Origin: Myroides oncorhynchi
GTDB lineage: Bacteria; Bacteroidota; Bacteroidia; Flavobacteriales; Flavobacteriaceae
Length of the DNA: 64,000 nt
Assembly: GCF_020905415.1 (NCBI RefSeq)
Contig: NZ_JAJJMP010000001.1
Location: 1,995,501-2,059,500 of the forward strand
Reading direction: 5' to 3'
In this document: positions 46,304 through 55,360 of the stretch, piece by piece
Position numbering within the stretch: position 1 is the first letter of the stretch
How the letters are laid out: each line of letters begins with the position of its first letter
Translations under genes and position numbers: made by a program
Notes under the pieces: model-generated
What the model saw: only the letters and a program-made list of their open reading frames with translations
What the model was told of the DNA's origin: nothing
Databases searched by the model: none

Positions 46304-47500
46304 TTAATAGATTAAATAAGGCTTACGAGTCTGTTTGAATTTATCTAAACCTATTTGCCAAGTCTTGCGTATTTCATCTTCAGATTTCCCTGCTACTATT
46401 TGTGCCTTTAAGTTATCTGTACCAGCTAATTTGATAAAGAAGTTGTTGAAAAACTTCTCTTTATTACTAGTGTTATTATATGCTTTTAATAGCCATTTAA
46501 GTTCTATCTGAGTAAGTTGTTTTTCATTAGATAAGTTTTCTCCATAACATAGTTTACCATTATTCATTGGGTCTTTAGCTCCAACATTAGGCTTTGGAGT
46601 AAATTGGTATGGCATGTTTTTTAAAAAAGGTGAACCATATACTTGGAACTGTAGATCAGTACCTCTTCCTGAACTAACATTAGTTCCCTCAAAAAAACAT
46701 AAACTAGGATACAAGTTGATCGATTTATCATTAGGTAAATTAGGAGAAGGAGCTATAGGTAGAGAGTATCTCGTTTCCCTTGTATAATTTGCACATGCTA
46801 TAACTGTTAAATTGCACTGTATTCCATTATTTAACCATTTTTCACCATTGATCATTTTGGCATACTCACCTATCGTCATTCCGTGCATTGTTGGGATTGG
46901 ATGCATACCTACAAAGCTTTTGTTTTTCATTTCTAGCACAGGACCATCTATCATAGTGATATTAGGATTAGGTCTGTCTAATACGATGACTGGTATATTC
47001 TGTTCTGCACAGGCTTCCATTAGGTAGTGAAGTGAAGAAATATAAGTATAGAATCTAGCCCCTACATCTTGTAAATCAAATAGCATAATATCGATTCCTT
47101 TTAATTGATCTACCGATGGTTTCTTACTGTTTCCATATAGAGAGATAATTGGCAATCCTGTCTTAGTGTCTTTGCCATCTTTGATTAATTCTCCAGCACT
47201 TATATTACCTCTAAATCCATGTTCAGGAGCATATATTTTAGTTACATTCACTTTGTTATTTAATAGGAAGTCAACTGTGGAAGTGTAAATTCCGTTTTCA
47301 TCTATCACTACACCTGTCTGATTAGTGAGAACCCCCACTTTTTTGTCGTGAATGAGGTGACTATATTCAGAAAGTCTTTTAGCACCGACTTTAATAGTTT
47401 GTTCACTTTTTTGTTTTAAAGCCTCTGTTTTAGCATAAGTTTTTAAATTAACAGTGAATGCGAATAGACATACTAAGAATAATAATGTATTTTTGAACAT
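46304..47500 (-). CDS. DUF1343 protein (NamZ-like exo-beta-N-acetylmuramidase)
   Basis: 398 residues from the ATG at 47500, which gives a clean signal peptide ('MFKNTLLFLVCLFAFTVN'); an in-frame ATG at 47515 is a five-codon alternative. Family segments: 'KVGVLTNQTGVV' (about 53-64), 'IYAPEHGFRG' (about 87-96), 'FDLQDVGARFYTYISSLHYL' (about 140-159) and 'VLDRPNPN' (about 173-180). DUF1343 includes NamZ, which removes terminal MurNAc from peptidoglycan fragments. It is the first gene before the sensor kinase, so a wall-fragment signal or turnover role in this locus is conceivable (inference). Its 5' end lies 22 bp from the divergent permease start. Confidence 0.88.
   Translation of the reverse strand: MFKNTLLFLVCLFAFTVNLKTYAKTEALKQKSEQTIKVGAKRLSEYSHLIHDKKVGVLTNQTGVVIDENGIYTSTVDFLLNNKVNVTKIYAPEHGFRGNISAGELIKDGKDTKTGLPIISLYGNSKKPSVDQLKGIDIMLFDLQDVGARFYTYISSLHYLMEACAEQNIPVIVLDRPNPNITMIDGPVLEMKNKSFVGMHPIPTMHGMTIGEYAKMINGEKWLNNGIQCNLTVIACANYTRETRYSLPIAPSPNLPNDKSINLYPSLCFFEGTNVSSGRGTDLQFQVYGSPFLKNMPYQFTPKPNVGAKDPMNNGKLCYGENLSNEKQLTQIELKWLLKAYNNTSNKEKFFNNFFIKLAGTDNLKAQIVAGKSEDEIRKTWQIGLDKFKQTRKPYLIY
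47488..47495 (+). promoter_or_regulatory. Candidate -7 box of the permease gene, inside the divergent gene
   Basis: Exact TATTTTTG within the first codons of the minus-strand DUF1343 gene. Transcription would start near 47502, about 20 nt before the TTG start of the permease. No TTG at -33. Confidence 0.4.
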
Positions 47501-47522
47501 TGAATTTGATATCATATTTACT

Positions 47523-48758
47523 TTGAAATTAGAATATTTTATAACTAAACGATTAGTCACTACCAAGAACTATAAAAGTAGTGTATCTGCACCAATTATT
47601 AAAATTGCTATCACTGCTATTGCATTAGGAATGATAATGATGCTGATTTCTGTAGCTACAGGGCTTGGTTTAAAATACAAAATTAGAGATAAAATCTCAG
47701 CTTTTAGTGGTCATATTGTAATTACTAATTACGATAGTAATATAAGTGATATAACTATTAAGCCTATTGATGAGAAAATAATTGAGTCATCTGATATTAA
47801 AAATATTAATGGCGTCAAACATATACAAAAGTATGCTTCTAAAGCAGGTATTATTAGAACAGAGACTTCTTTTGAAGGAATTGTTTATAAAGGAGTAGAT
47901 TCTCTATATGATCTTAATGAGATTAAAGATTATATAGTTGAGGGGAGATTGCCTAAATCTTCAAAAACAATGAGTAATGAAGTGCTTTTGTCAAAGTATA
48001 TGGCAGACAGAATGCATTTTAAAGTAGGGGATAAAGTTACTACATACTTTATGAAAGAATGGGGAAACAAAATACCTAATGTGCGTCAGTTTGAGATTGT
48101 AGGTATTTATAGTTCTGCTCTTCAGCAGTTTGATGCAAATATTGTTTTAGGTGATATTAGGCATGTTCAACGGCTTAATAGATGGCAAACTACTGAAGTT
48201 GGGGGATTTGAAGTAGTTCTTAATAATTTCGATCATATTACACAGAAAGGACAAGAATTTTATATGAATTTGCCTTCAACTGTAGATAGTAAAACAATTG
48301 TAGATAAATACAGTAATATTTTTAGTTGGATAGACATGTTTGATTTTAATATTATGATCATCATTATCATCATGGTTGTAGTAGCCTCTATTAATATGAT
48401 TGTCGCTCTATTGGTATTGATACTAGAACGTACCCAGATGATAGGTATCCTAAAAGCAATGGGGGCTAATAACTGGACTATTCGCAAGATATTTTTATAT
48501 AACGCTACTTACCTTATCGTAAAAGGGCTCCTTTATGGAAACATTATTGGACTAGGATTATTATATACACAGCAGTACTTTGGATTTATTAAACTAGATT
48601 CGACTTCTTATTACGTAAGAGAGGCTCCTGTATTAATCCGCTTTACTGATGTATTCTTATTAAATGCAGGAGTTATCTTGATAGCATTCTTAGTACTGTT
48701 AATTCCATCATATTTAATTTCTAAGATTAGCCCTGTTAAGGCTATACGATATGATTAA
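47523..48758 (+). CDS. FtsX/LolE-type ABC transporter permease, TTG start
   Basis: 411 residues from TTG at 47523, giving 'MKLEYFITKRLV', the usual start of this flavobacterial family (from memory). A GTG at 47454 would extend it antisense through the neighbour and lies upstream of the candidate promoter, so I reject it. TM1 about 30-52, a large periplasmic MacB-PCD-like domain about 53-275, then an FtsX domain with three helices (about 285-310, 335-355, 375-400). Such permeases work in lipoprotein release (LolC/E) or related envelope tasks with a separate ATPase, which is not adjacent here. Confidence 0.85.
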   Translation: MKLEYFITKRLVTTKNYKSSVSAPIIKIAITAIALGMIMMLISVATGLGLKYKIRDKISAFSGHIVITNYDSNISDITIKPIDEKIIESSDIKNINGVKHIQKYASKAGIIRTETSFEGIVYKGVDSLYDLNEIKDYIVEGRLPKSSKTMSNEVLLSKYMADRMHFKVGDKVTTYFMKEWGNKIPNVRQFEIVGIYSSALQQFDANIVLGDIRHVQRLNRWQTTEVGGFEVVLNNFDHITQKGQEFYMNLPSTVDSKTIVDKYSNIFSWIDMFDFNIMIIIIIMVVVASINMIVALLVLILERTQMIGILKAMGANNWTIRKIFLYNATYLIVKGLLYGNIIGLGLLYTQQYFGFIKLDSTSYYVREAPVLIRFTDVFLLNAGVILIAFLVLLIPSYLISKISPVKAIRYD

Positions 48759-48795
48759 TTTAATTAAGAATTAAAAATTAAGAATTGTTTGCCTT

Positions 48796-49202
48796 GTGAA
48801 TGATAAGATCGTAACTGTGTATGATTAGTATGTATCAGATTCTGAGAAATTATTAGGAGTATTTGAAAAGAAACAGTTGAAGAAAGACAAAACAGTAGCT
48901 ACTTTCGAAACATTTACTGACAGTTGTGCTGCGGTTATTAAAGAAAAAAAAGAACAAAAGAAGCTGAGGCATTTCACACTAGTACTTTAGAAGTGTATAA
49001 AGTAGTAGCTGAAGAACAAGTACCTGTCTTGAAAGAATTTATTGCTATAGATGAGAAGGATGAATCAAATGCTAATGTAGATAAGTATACTAAGGCAATT
49101 GATAAAGTAAATACAGTAGGAGAAAAAGTAAGTAAACTAGAGGAGAAAGTATTAAAAGTACAAGAAGATTTTGCAAAAGCAATCGGAGCTAAACTATACT
49201 AG
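48796..49202 (+). pseudogene. Decayed small coding sequence (in-frame TAG plus frameshift)
   Basis: From GTG at 48796 a frame reads 'VNDKIVTVYD', then TAG (48826-48828), then 'YVSDSEKLLGVFEKK' on to about 48990. After a run of eight A (48944-48951) the similar coiled, Lys/Glu-rich sequence continues one frame over ('KEAEAFHTSTLEVYK...') to 49202. Adding one A, or a -1 slip on A_AAA_AAA, would rejoin them. Two lesions make a pseudogene more likely than programmed frameshifting. The intact product would be about 135 residues, helical, with no family I recognise; the last 69 codons alone form an open frame from 48993. Confidence 0.6.
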
Positions 49203-49227
49203 TTTATCACTCTTTAATTATATAATA

Positions 49228-49259
49228 AAGGCGATTCTAATCAGTTTAGAGTCGCCTTA
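49228..49259. terminator. Hairpin between the decayed gene and the DJ-1 gene
   Basis: Imperfect stem AAGGCGATTCTAA / TTAGAGTCGCCTT (one mismatch) located just 3' of the minus-strand DJ-1/PfpI gene. T run weak, so efficiency uncertain. Confidence 0.5.
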
Positions 49260-49264
49260 TATGT

Positions 49265-49876
49265 TTATACATTATATTCAAACAGTTGTTTGATGGTATT
49301 ACCTATTTCTTCACCTTGTTGTTTGGTCACTAAGTAGAGGGCACCATCTATTCCGGCTGTGATACCTGCAGTGGTTAACACCTTTTCTTGGTCTATGTAT
49401 CGAACTCCTGAGATTACTTTTGCTTTTGGGGTAGCTTTAATGAATGCCTCAATAGCCATAGAGTGTGTGGTAACTTCTAAGTGATTAAATACAGCCGTGT
49501 TGCTTAACAATAGGCTACCTGTGCATACTGTGAATAACATGGCACCTTGTTGATGTTGGGCTACTATCCATTTGGTATAAGTGTTTTGGAAGTTCTGATC
49601 CTGTAGATAATTCATCACGATATCAGGATTAGCTCCTGGTAATACGATAATATCTGGCGTAGGGCAATCGTCAAAACTGTATTGTGGCAAGATGTGAGTC
49701 GTATTACTCTCTGTTTTTACAACTTCTTTGGTAGCAGATACTAAGTAGTGATTATACGCATTGGGGTGAAGTACATTTGCTTTAACGAATACATCTAAAG
49801 GACCATTAAGGTCAAGAACTTCTACTTGGTCAAAGATGACAAAGGCTACATTTAGGGGGTGATTTGTTTGTTTCAT
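49265..49876 (-). CDS. DJ-1/PfpI-family protein (isonitrile hydratase-like)
   Basis: 203 residues, cytoplasmic. The core shows 'FVIFDQVEVLDLNGPLDVF' (about 12-30), an acidic residue near the active site, and the nucleophile-elbow Cys in 'LFTVCTGSLLLS' (about 114-125), matching the isonitrile hydratase/transcriptional-regulator branch of the DJ-1/PfpI superfamily rather than the protease branch. It sits 91 bp downstream of the AraC-fused DJ-1 gene on the same strand, so probably in one unit, perhaps with the regulator responding to a shared ligand. Substrate unknown. Confidence 0.85.
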   Translation of the reverse strand: MKQTNHPLNVAFVIFDQVEVLDLNGPLDVFVKANVLHPNAYNHYLVSATKEVVKTESNTTHILPQYSFDDCPTPDIIVLPGANPDIVMNYLQDQNFQNTYTKWIVAQHQQGAMLFTVCTGSLLLSNTAVFNHLEVTTHSMAIEAFIKATPKAKVISGVRYIDQEKVLTTAGITAGIDGALYLVTKQQGEEIGNTIKQLFEYNV

Positions 49877-49967
49877 CGTTTTATTATTTTGGATTTAAAC
49901 AATAGTGTGGCTGTCGAAGTAGTCTTCGATATTAGTTATTTACTTGTTATATGATGTTGTTTATTGG

Positions 49968-50978
49968 TTACCTATTACTATTGATATCAGTAGATTGAAA
50001 AGCAGCTCTATAATGCATAGGAGTGACCTTGACTAACTTAGTAAAGGCTTTTCGAAACACATTATCTGAAGCATAACCTACCATATGAGCTATCTCCACA
50101 ACTGGGATATCAGAGGATTCTAATAGCCGTTTAGCATTCTCTATCCTTACGCAGTCATTAAAAGTGCCAGGTGTCATACCCGATTCTTTCTTGAAGACTC
50201 TTGAGAAATTTCGCTCACTCATATTGACTAATTCTGCAAGTTCTATTATCGCAACAGACTGCTTTGTTAAACGTTCCGTGATATATAGTTTTACTTTCTT
50301 GACTAGAGGAGTAAGTTCTATATCAGCAGGGATAAGAGAGCTATATAGTTCTTGTGTATTTTGTCTTTTGAGATTAACGACCAAATAACGGGATACAGCA
50401 GAGGCTAAGGCATGTCCACTATCTTCACCTATTAGTGCAAGTGCTAAGTCTATGCCTGAAGTTATACCTCCTGAGCTATAGATATTTTCATCTTTAATGT
50501 AAAAGTGATCGTAAGCTAATCGTACTGACGGGTAAGTATCTTTAAAAGTTTGTGTAAACTGCCAATGAGTAGTTGCTCTCTTATTGTTTAATAGCCCTGT
50601 CTTTCCTAATAAGAATGCTCCTATACAGATAGACCCTATACGCTGTAGTGATGAATAGATTCCCTTAATCCAGTGTAATACTGCGGTGTCATATTCATTA
50701 GTTAAGTCTGCTTTAGAGCCAGCTATCAGTAGTGTGTCTAAAGGAATATCTCTGTCGTAAATAGTATAGTCACAGAGTACTGATATGCCTGAACTTGTTT
50801 TAATAGTCTTTTCTGCTATACCTGATATTAAGTGTAGTTGATATGTTATAGCAGTCTTTGCAGATGAGAGTGTAATTAATTGGTTTGCTGTGTTAAATAC
50901 ATCACTTGGCCCTGCGAAGTCTAATAATTGCGTTTGGGGTAATAATAGAAAGCCGATGTGATGTATTGTGGTATTCAT
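49968..50978 (-). CDS. GlxA-family regulator: DJ-1/PfpI domain plus AraC HTH
   Basis: 336 residues from the ATG at 50978. A TTG at 51002 would extend it by 8 codons but sits in a -7 box, so I reject it. N-terminal DJ-1/PfpI domain (about 5-185) with 'GFLLLPQTQLLDFAGPSDVF' at the start and 'GSICIGAFLLGKTGLL' holding the elbow Cys. The C-terminal AraC/XylS domain (about 225-325) has two HTH motifs: 'SVAIIELAELVNMSERNFSRVF' type and 'IPVVEIAHMVGYASDNVFRKAF'. It probably controls itself and the DJ-1 gene behind it. Confidence 0.92.
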   Translation of the reverse strand: MNTTIHHIGFLLLPQTQLLDFAGPSDVFNTANQLITLSSAKTAITYQLHLISGIAEKTIKTSSGISVLCDYTIYDRDIPLDTLLIAGSKADLTNEYDTAVLHWIKGIYSSLQRIGSICIGAFLLGKTGLLNNKRATTHWQFTQTFKDTYPSVRLAYDHFYIKDENIYSSGGITSGIDLALALIGEDSGHALASAVSRYLVVNLKRQNTQELYSSLIPADIELTPLVKKVKLYITERLTKQSVAIIELAELVNMSERNFSRVFKKESGMTPGTFNDCVRIENAKRLLESSDIPVVEIAHMVGYASDNVFRKAFTKLVKVTPMHYRAAFQSTDINSNR

Positions 50979-50999
50979 TTTGCTTGTTTTTTTACAATA

Positions 51000-51007
51000 C
51001 AAATATA
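51000..51007 (-). promoter_or_regulatory. -7 box of the GlxA-type regulator
   Basis: Exact TATATTTG on the minus strand, 21 bp before the ATG at 50978, overlapping the rejected TTG start at 51002. No clear -33 element. The 51008-51300 stretch beyond it is AT-rich with nothing else I can name. Confidence 0.5.
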
Positions 51008-51303
51008 TAAATCAAAACTGTGTCTTTAATGACATATAAAGTGCTTTTTATGCCAATATTTAGAATATGAAGTAGTGTTTATTTACTTTAATTAAACACA
51101 AAATATCTTCTTTTGATGCTCTTTAGAAGAAGATGTTTTTATCACATAGAAGTTTATGGTATATACTTTGTATTGAAGAGTGTTCGTTGATGATAAGAAT
51201 ATTACTGTATATTTGTTTTTTAAATAAATAAAATTCAGTATTTTTATTTAAAAGCTGTTTATTAGTTTATTTATATTCGTTCTTAAATGCATATGTAGTA
51301 TTA

Positions 51304-51316
51304 ATTTGAATCAAAT
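51304..51316. promoter_or_regulatory. Candidate operator upstream of the receptor operon
   Basis: Perfect 13-bp palindrome ATTTGAATCAAAT, directly followed by CTAAATAA. It lies about 10 bp upstream of the -33 element. The position and AT-rich dyad suit an activator or a Fur-like metal regulator, but the match to a Fur box is only loose. Confidence 0.35.
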
Positions 51317-51325
51317 CTAAATAAC

Positions 51326-51357
51326 TTGTTTTATTTGAAAGATGTTGACTACTTTTG
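51326..51357 (+). promoter_or_regulatory. Promoter of the receptor-DUF4876-DUF6850-peroxidase operon
   Basis: TTG at 51326-51328, 21-bp spacer, TACTTTTG at 51350-51357; transcription would start near 51364, about 15 nt before the ATG at 51380. Confidence 0.65.
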
Positions 51358-51379
51358 TCAATTGTTAATACGGTTTTAA

Positions 51380-54112
51380 ATGACACGCTTATCTCAAGTT
51401 CTTCTTGTTGCTTTACTATTACTATGTAGTACTCTTACATTTGCACAATCTTCTACATTGCAGTTAAAAGTGGTATTGTTGGATTCTCAAAGTAAAACTA
51501 TTCAAGATGCTAGTATTCAGATTTCTAGTTCTAACGTTTCTCAATTAAAAGTCAGTGATAATAAAGGTATTGTAGTTTTTGATTTAAAAGCTGATAGTTA
51601 TACTGTAGAGGTTTTTCATATTGGTTATGGGAATTCTAAGACAGTTGTGAATCTATTGCAAAATCAGACATTGCCTATCTATTTATCTGCTAATACGAAT
51701 ATCTTAGAAGAGATGGTTATCACTGCTACAGAGAGTAAGGGACTTACTTCTACGTCTGTTATAAACCGTCAAGCGATGGAGCACTTGCAACCCTCAAGTT
51801 TTGCTGATTTAATGGAATTATTGCCAGGAGGATTGGCTAAAGATCCTAAACTGACTACAGCTAATCCAGCACTAATTAGAGAGAATAATCCTGGGGAGAA
51901 ATATGCAACAGGGGCATTAGGAGTACAGTTTATGGTAGATAATAATATCATAAATACAAATGCCGATATGCAAGTATCTGCCAAAGGTTTTAAAACATCA
52001 CATATAGGTGTAGATATGCGTAGTCTATCTACTAATGATATAGAGAGTGTAGAGGTTATCCGTGGTATACCTACTGCTGCTTATGGAGACTTGAGTTCGG
52101 GATTGATTAAGATTAATAGAAAGATAGGTTATACACCATTACAGGCGCGATTTAAAGTGGATGGTTTTAGTAAACTGTACTATGTCGGAAAAGGGATAGA
52201 TACGAAGACAGGGTGGAAGCTTAATGCCAGTGTTGATTTCTTAGATGCTAAAAATGACCCTACAGATATACTTCAAAACTATAAGAGAATATCTTCTTCA
52301 CTGCGTTCAGAAAAAGCTTTTGTAGTAGGAGGATATGATTTACAATGGAAAGCAAACTTTGACTATAGTGGTACGATAGATAATGATAAGTTTGATCCTG
52401 ATACAGGGTATGATAGAACAGATAGTTATAAGAATAGTAGACAGAATTTCGCTTTAGGAAATAACCTGAAACTTGACTTTAGTAAAGATGGCTTGTTTAA
52501 AAGCATAACATTGAATACTTATGTGTCACAAGGAATAGAAGATATTAAAGAAACAATCTTTATACAGCAGAATGGACGCGTAGCTATTCCTGTAGGTAAT
52601 GAAACAGGAGAGAATGAAGGTGTCTTTTTACCTAGTTCTTATGTCGCTACTTCTAAGACTGAAGGGCGACCTCTAAATATTAATACAAAATTACAGTCAG
52701 ACCTAGGTTTTTCTACAGGAGGAATTAAACATAATGGTGAAATAGGAATTGACTTTAGATATGCTAAGAATAATGGTAGAGGAGAGTTATTCGATCCATT
52801 ATTACCCCCTACTACAGGAACGATGAGACGCCCTCGCCCTTTTAATGAAGTACCAGCTTCTCAGATATTAGCCGCTTATGTAGGTGATCGTATGGAGTAT
52901 GAGTTAGGTAATCACCATCTGCAGTTATATGCTGGTTTGCGTATGTCTAGATTACTAGGAGTAGGTAAGACATTTAGTATTAGCGATAGAGTATTTACTG
53001 AACCACGTATTAATATTCAATGGGGACTCCCTAATCTAAAAATAGGGAATGAGTACTTAAAAACTGATATTACAGTAGGATATGGAGAGTTGTATAAACA
53101 ACCTACTTTAGCTGTATTATATCCACAGGATCGCTATTTTGATATGGTTCAGGTGAGTTATTTAGATCCTAAAACTGATAATGCTTATGCACAGTTCTAT
53201 ACCCATAGAATGTCTTTAGAGAATCACAGTCTTATAGGTGCTAAAAACACAAAGAAAGAGATTCGTCTAGACTTAGAGTATAGTAAACACAAGTTTTACA
53301 TCACTTATTTTGACGAGAAGATGACTACTGGTTTTAGAGATATGACTCAGTTTATGGGATTTGAATATAAGCGTTATGAGTCTAAAGATATCGTATGGAA
53401 TGACGAGTTAGGAAAGCCTGATTTAGAAAACTCTCGTTGGTCAAATAGACAAGATATGATGCAGTACTCGCATACAGAGAATGGAAGTAGGACACTTAAG
53501 GAAGGAATAGAGTTTGGATATTCTTCACCGCGTTTTGAGGTTATCAATACTCGTATTACATTAAATGGAGCTTGGTTTAAAACAACGTATTCTAATAGTG
53601 CAGATATTCTCTGGCGACCAGGAACTACCGTTAATGGACAACAGTTTTTATATGCAGGTATTTATGCAGATGATAGTGGTAATAGAAGATCTTCCTTAGT
53701 TTATAATTTAGTAGTAGATACTTATTTGCCAAGTTTAGATATGAATATCTCTGCTTCTTTGCAAGGGGATATTTTTAGAAGAGATTTAAATCTGAATAGG
53801 GTAGCAGCACCATACGCTTATATGGGGTTAGATAATGTGGTTCATCCCTTCACAGAAGAGAGTGCCAATGATCCGATATTACAGCATTTAGTAAGACCTG
53901 TTTCTAAAACAGATGGTATGGAAGATAGAAGACCATTTACCTTTAATGCAAATTTTAAAATATCTAAGAGAATTTATAAATCAGTGAAAGCGTCAATGTT
54001 CGTTAATCGTTTATTCTCACATTATTCGTCATATACATTTAATGGTGTGAAAGTTAATAGAAAGGATGCGAATGGACCATATTTCGGAATGGAGATAAAC
54101 TTTAATATTTAA
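51380..54112 (+). CDS. TonB-dependent outer-membrane receptor
   Basis: 910 residues. Signal peptide ('LLVALLLLCSTLTFAQ', to about 23), carboxypeptidase-regulatory-like domain (about 25-105), plug with 'EEMVITATESKG' (TonB-box-like) and 'IESVEVIRGIPTAAYGDLSSG' split at about 225-245, then a barrel ending 'GMEINFNI'. It lacks the SusC signature, and no SusD follows, so it is an independent receptor for a small ligand. It begins a four-gene operon; the next gene starts 3 bp after its stop. Ligand unknown; a diheme peroxidase in the operon favours iron, haem or another metal-linked compound. Confidence 0.93.
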   Translation: MTRLSQVLLVALLLLCSTLTFAQSSTLQLKVVLLDSQSKTIQDASIQISSSNVSQLKVSDNKGIVVFDLKADSYTVEVFHIGYGNSKTVVNLLQNQTLPIYLSANTNILEEMVITATESKGLTSTSVINRQAMEHLQPSSFADLMELLPGGLAKDPKLTTANPALIRENNPGEKYATGALGVQFMVDNNIINTNADMQVSAKGFKTSHIGVDMRSLSTNDIESVEVIRGIPTAAYGDLSSGLIKINRKIGYTPLQARFKVDGFSKLYYVGKGIDTKTGWKLNASVDFLDAKNDPTDILQNYKRISSSLRSEKAFVVGGYDLQWKANFDYSGTIDNDKFDPDTGYDRTDSYKNSRQNFALGNNLKLDFSKDGLFKSITLNTYVSQGIEDIKETIFIQQNGRVAIPVGNETGENEGVFLPSSYVATSKTEGRPLNINTKLQSDLGFSTGGIKHNGEIGIDFRYAKNNGRGELFDPLLPPTTGTMRRPRPFNEVPASQILAAYVGDRMEYELGNHHLQLYAGLRMSRLLGVGKTFSISDRVFTEPRINIQWGLPNLKIGNEYLKTDITVGYGELYKQPTLAVLYPQDRYFDMVQVSYLDPKTDNAYAQFYTHRMSLENHSLIGAKNTKKEIRLDLEYSKHKFYITYFDEKMTTGFRDMTQFMGFEYKRYESKDIVWNDELGKPDLENSRWSNRQDMMQYSHTENGSRTLKEGIEFGYSSPRFEVINTRITLNGAWFKTTYSNSADILWRPGTTVNGQQFLYAGIYADDSGNRRSSLVYNLVVDTYLPSLDMNISASLQGDIFRRDLNLNRVAAPYAYMGLDNVVHPFTEESANDPILQHLVRPVSKTDGMEDRRPFTFNANFKISKRIYKSVKASMFVNRLFSHYSSYTFNGVKVNRKDANGPYFGMEINFNI

Positions 54113-54115
54113 GAC

Positions 54116-55348
54116 ATGAAATTAAGACATATATTTTTATACGCATTGATGGCGACAATGAGCTTATCTGTTAGTTCTTGTCTTACAGATGACAATGCTA
54201 TTAACATAAACCAAAACTCTACCGTGTCAATGGCATTTAAAGTAGAGGGGATAAAGGAAATAAAAGAATTAGAAGTAGAGTTTGTTGAGGTAAATACTGG
54301 GCTAAAGATAATAGAGAAGGCTCAAGGAACTCCTTACTTTTCTGTAGCTCTTCCTATCGGTTCTTATAGAATGTCTGCTGAAGGGATAGGACTTTTAGCA
54401 GAAGGAGAAGAAGTAAGTTTAAGTAGTAAAAGCGAAATGTTAGATGTGACTGATCAAGTTGTTAATCTAAACATTACACTTTTTGTTAAACAATTAAATG
54501 AAGACTTTGTATTCGAAGAGATTTTCTTTGCGGGGTTACAAACGCTTGAACTAAAGGCTTATCAAACAGGGAAGTACTTTAAATTAGTGAATAATACGGA
54601 TAAAGTACTTTATGCAGATGGTCTACTTATAGCTCAATCTGATTTCTTGACTACCAAAGACAATAAAGAAACTCCAGATGTTTTAAATGAGGCATTCGTA
54701 TTACAGTCAGTTATGATGTTGCCAGGTAGTGGTAAAGAATATCCAGTAGAACCAGGTGACTTTATCGTGATAGCAGATAATGCACAGAATCACAACCTAC
54801 CTAATGTACCTGGCGCTGATTTATCTAATGCAAACTTTGAATTCCCTATTACAGAGAATCCAAAAAACGTGCAACCAGATAATCCTAATGTACCTAACGT
54901 TAAAATGATATATAGTAAGTTGAATTTTAGTATGTTCGCTATGCACGATCGCGGACAGACAGGATATATAGTAGCTCGTTTTCCTGAAGGAGAAAATGAA
55001 GAGACTTGGTTAGCTAATTATAAGTTTGATTATAGTTATTTAACGGCAGCAGGTAAAGAACAAAAATTCAATAGATATAAGATTCCTAATAGTTGGATTA
55101 TTGATGGTGTTAATGGAAGTATTCCTGATAAATTTGAACGATTAGTAACTTCTCCTTCATTGGATAGTGGCTATTCTTATTGTGCAACTTCAGAATCTGA
55201 TAAAGCTAGATATGGTAAAACAATTAGAAGAAAGGTTCTAGGTCCAAATGAGCAAGGGCGTAATGTATATAAGGACACTAATAACTCTTCAGTTGATTTT
55301 GTTCCTCAGTCAGTGATGTCTTTAAAAGATGGAATACATCATAACTAA
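54116..55348 (+). CDS. DUF4876-family lipoprotein
   Basis: 410 residues with lipobox cysteine 22 ('SLSVSSC') followed by Leu-Thr-Asp-Asp. An immunoglobulin-like domain comes first (about 35-125), then a larger beta-rich domain containing 'ELKAYQTGKYFKLVNNTDK' and 'EPGDFIVIADNAQNHN', a lamin-tail-like fold as in DUF4876 proteins. It starts 3 bp after the receptor stop, so the two are tightly co-expressed. Probably a surface or periplasmic partner of the receptor; no activity known to me. Confidence 0.8.
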   Translation: MKLRHIFLYALMATMSLSVSSCLTDDNAININQNSTVSMAFKVEGIKEIKELEVEFVEVNTGLKIIEKAQGTPYFSVALPIGSYRMSAEGIGLLAEGEEVSLSSKSEMLDVTDQVVNLNITLFVKQLNEDFVFEEIFFAGLQTLELKAYQTGKYFKLVNNTDKVLYADGLLIAQSDFLTTKDNKETPDVLNEAFVLQSVMMLPGSGKEYPVEPGDFIVIADNAQNHNLPNVPGADLSNANFEFPITENPKNVQPDNPNVPNVKMIYSKLNFSMFAMHDRGQTGYIVARFPEGENEETWLANYKFDYSYLTAAGKEQKFNRYKIPNSWIIDGVNGSIPDKFERLVTSPSLDSGYSYCATSESDKARYGKTIRRKVLGPNEQGRNVYKDTNNSSVDFVPQSVMSLKDGIHHN

Positions 55349-55360
55349 AAGATCAGTACA

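Noticed and set aside
47454..47522. GTG start extending the permease
   Set aside because: Runs antisense through the DUF1343 signal peptide and lies upstream of the candidate promoter.
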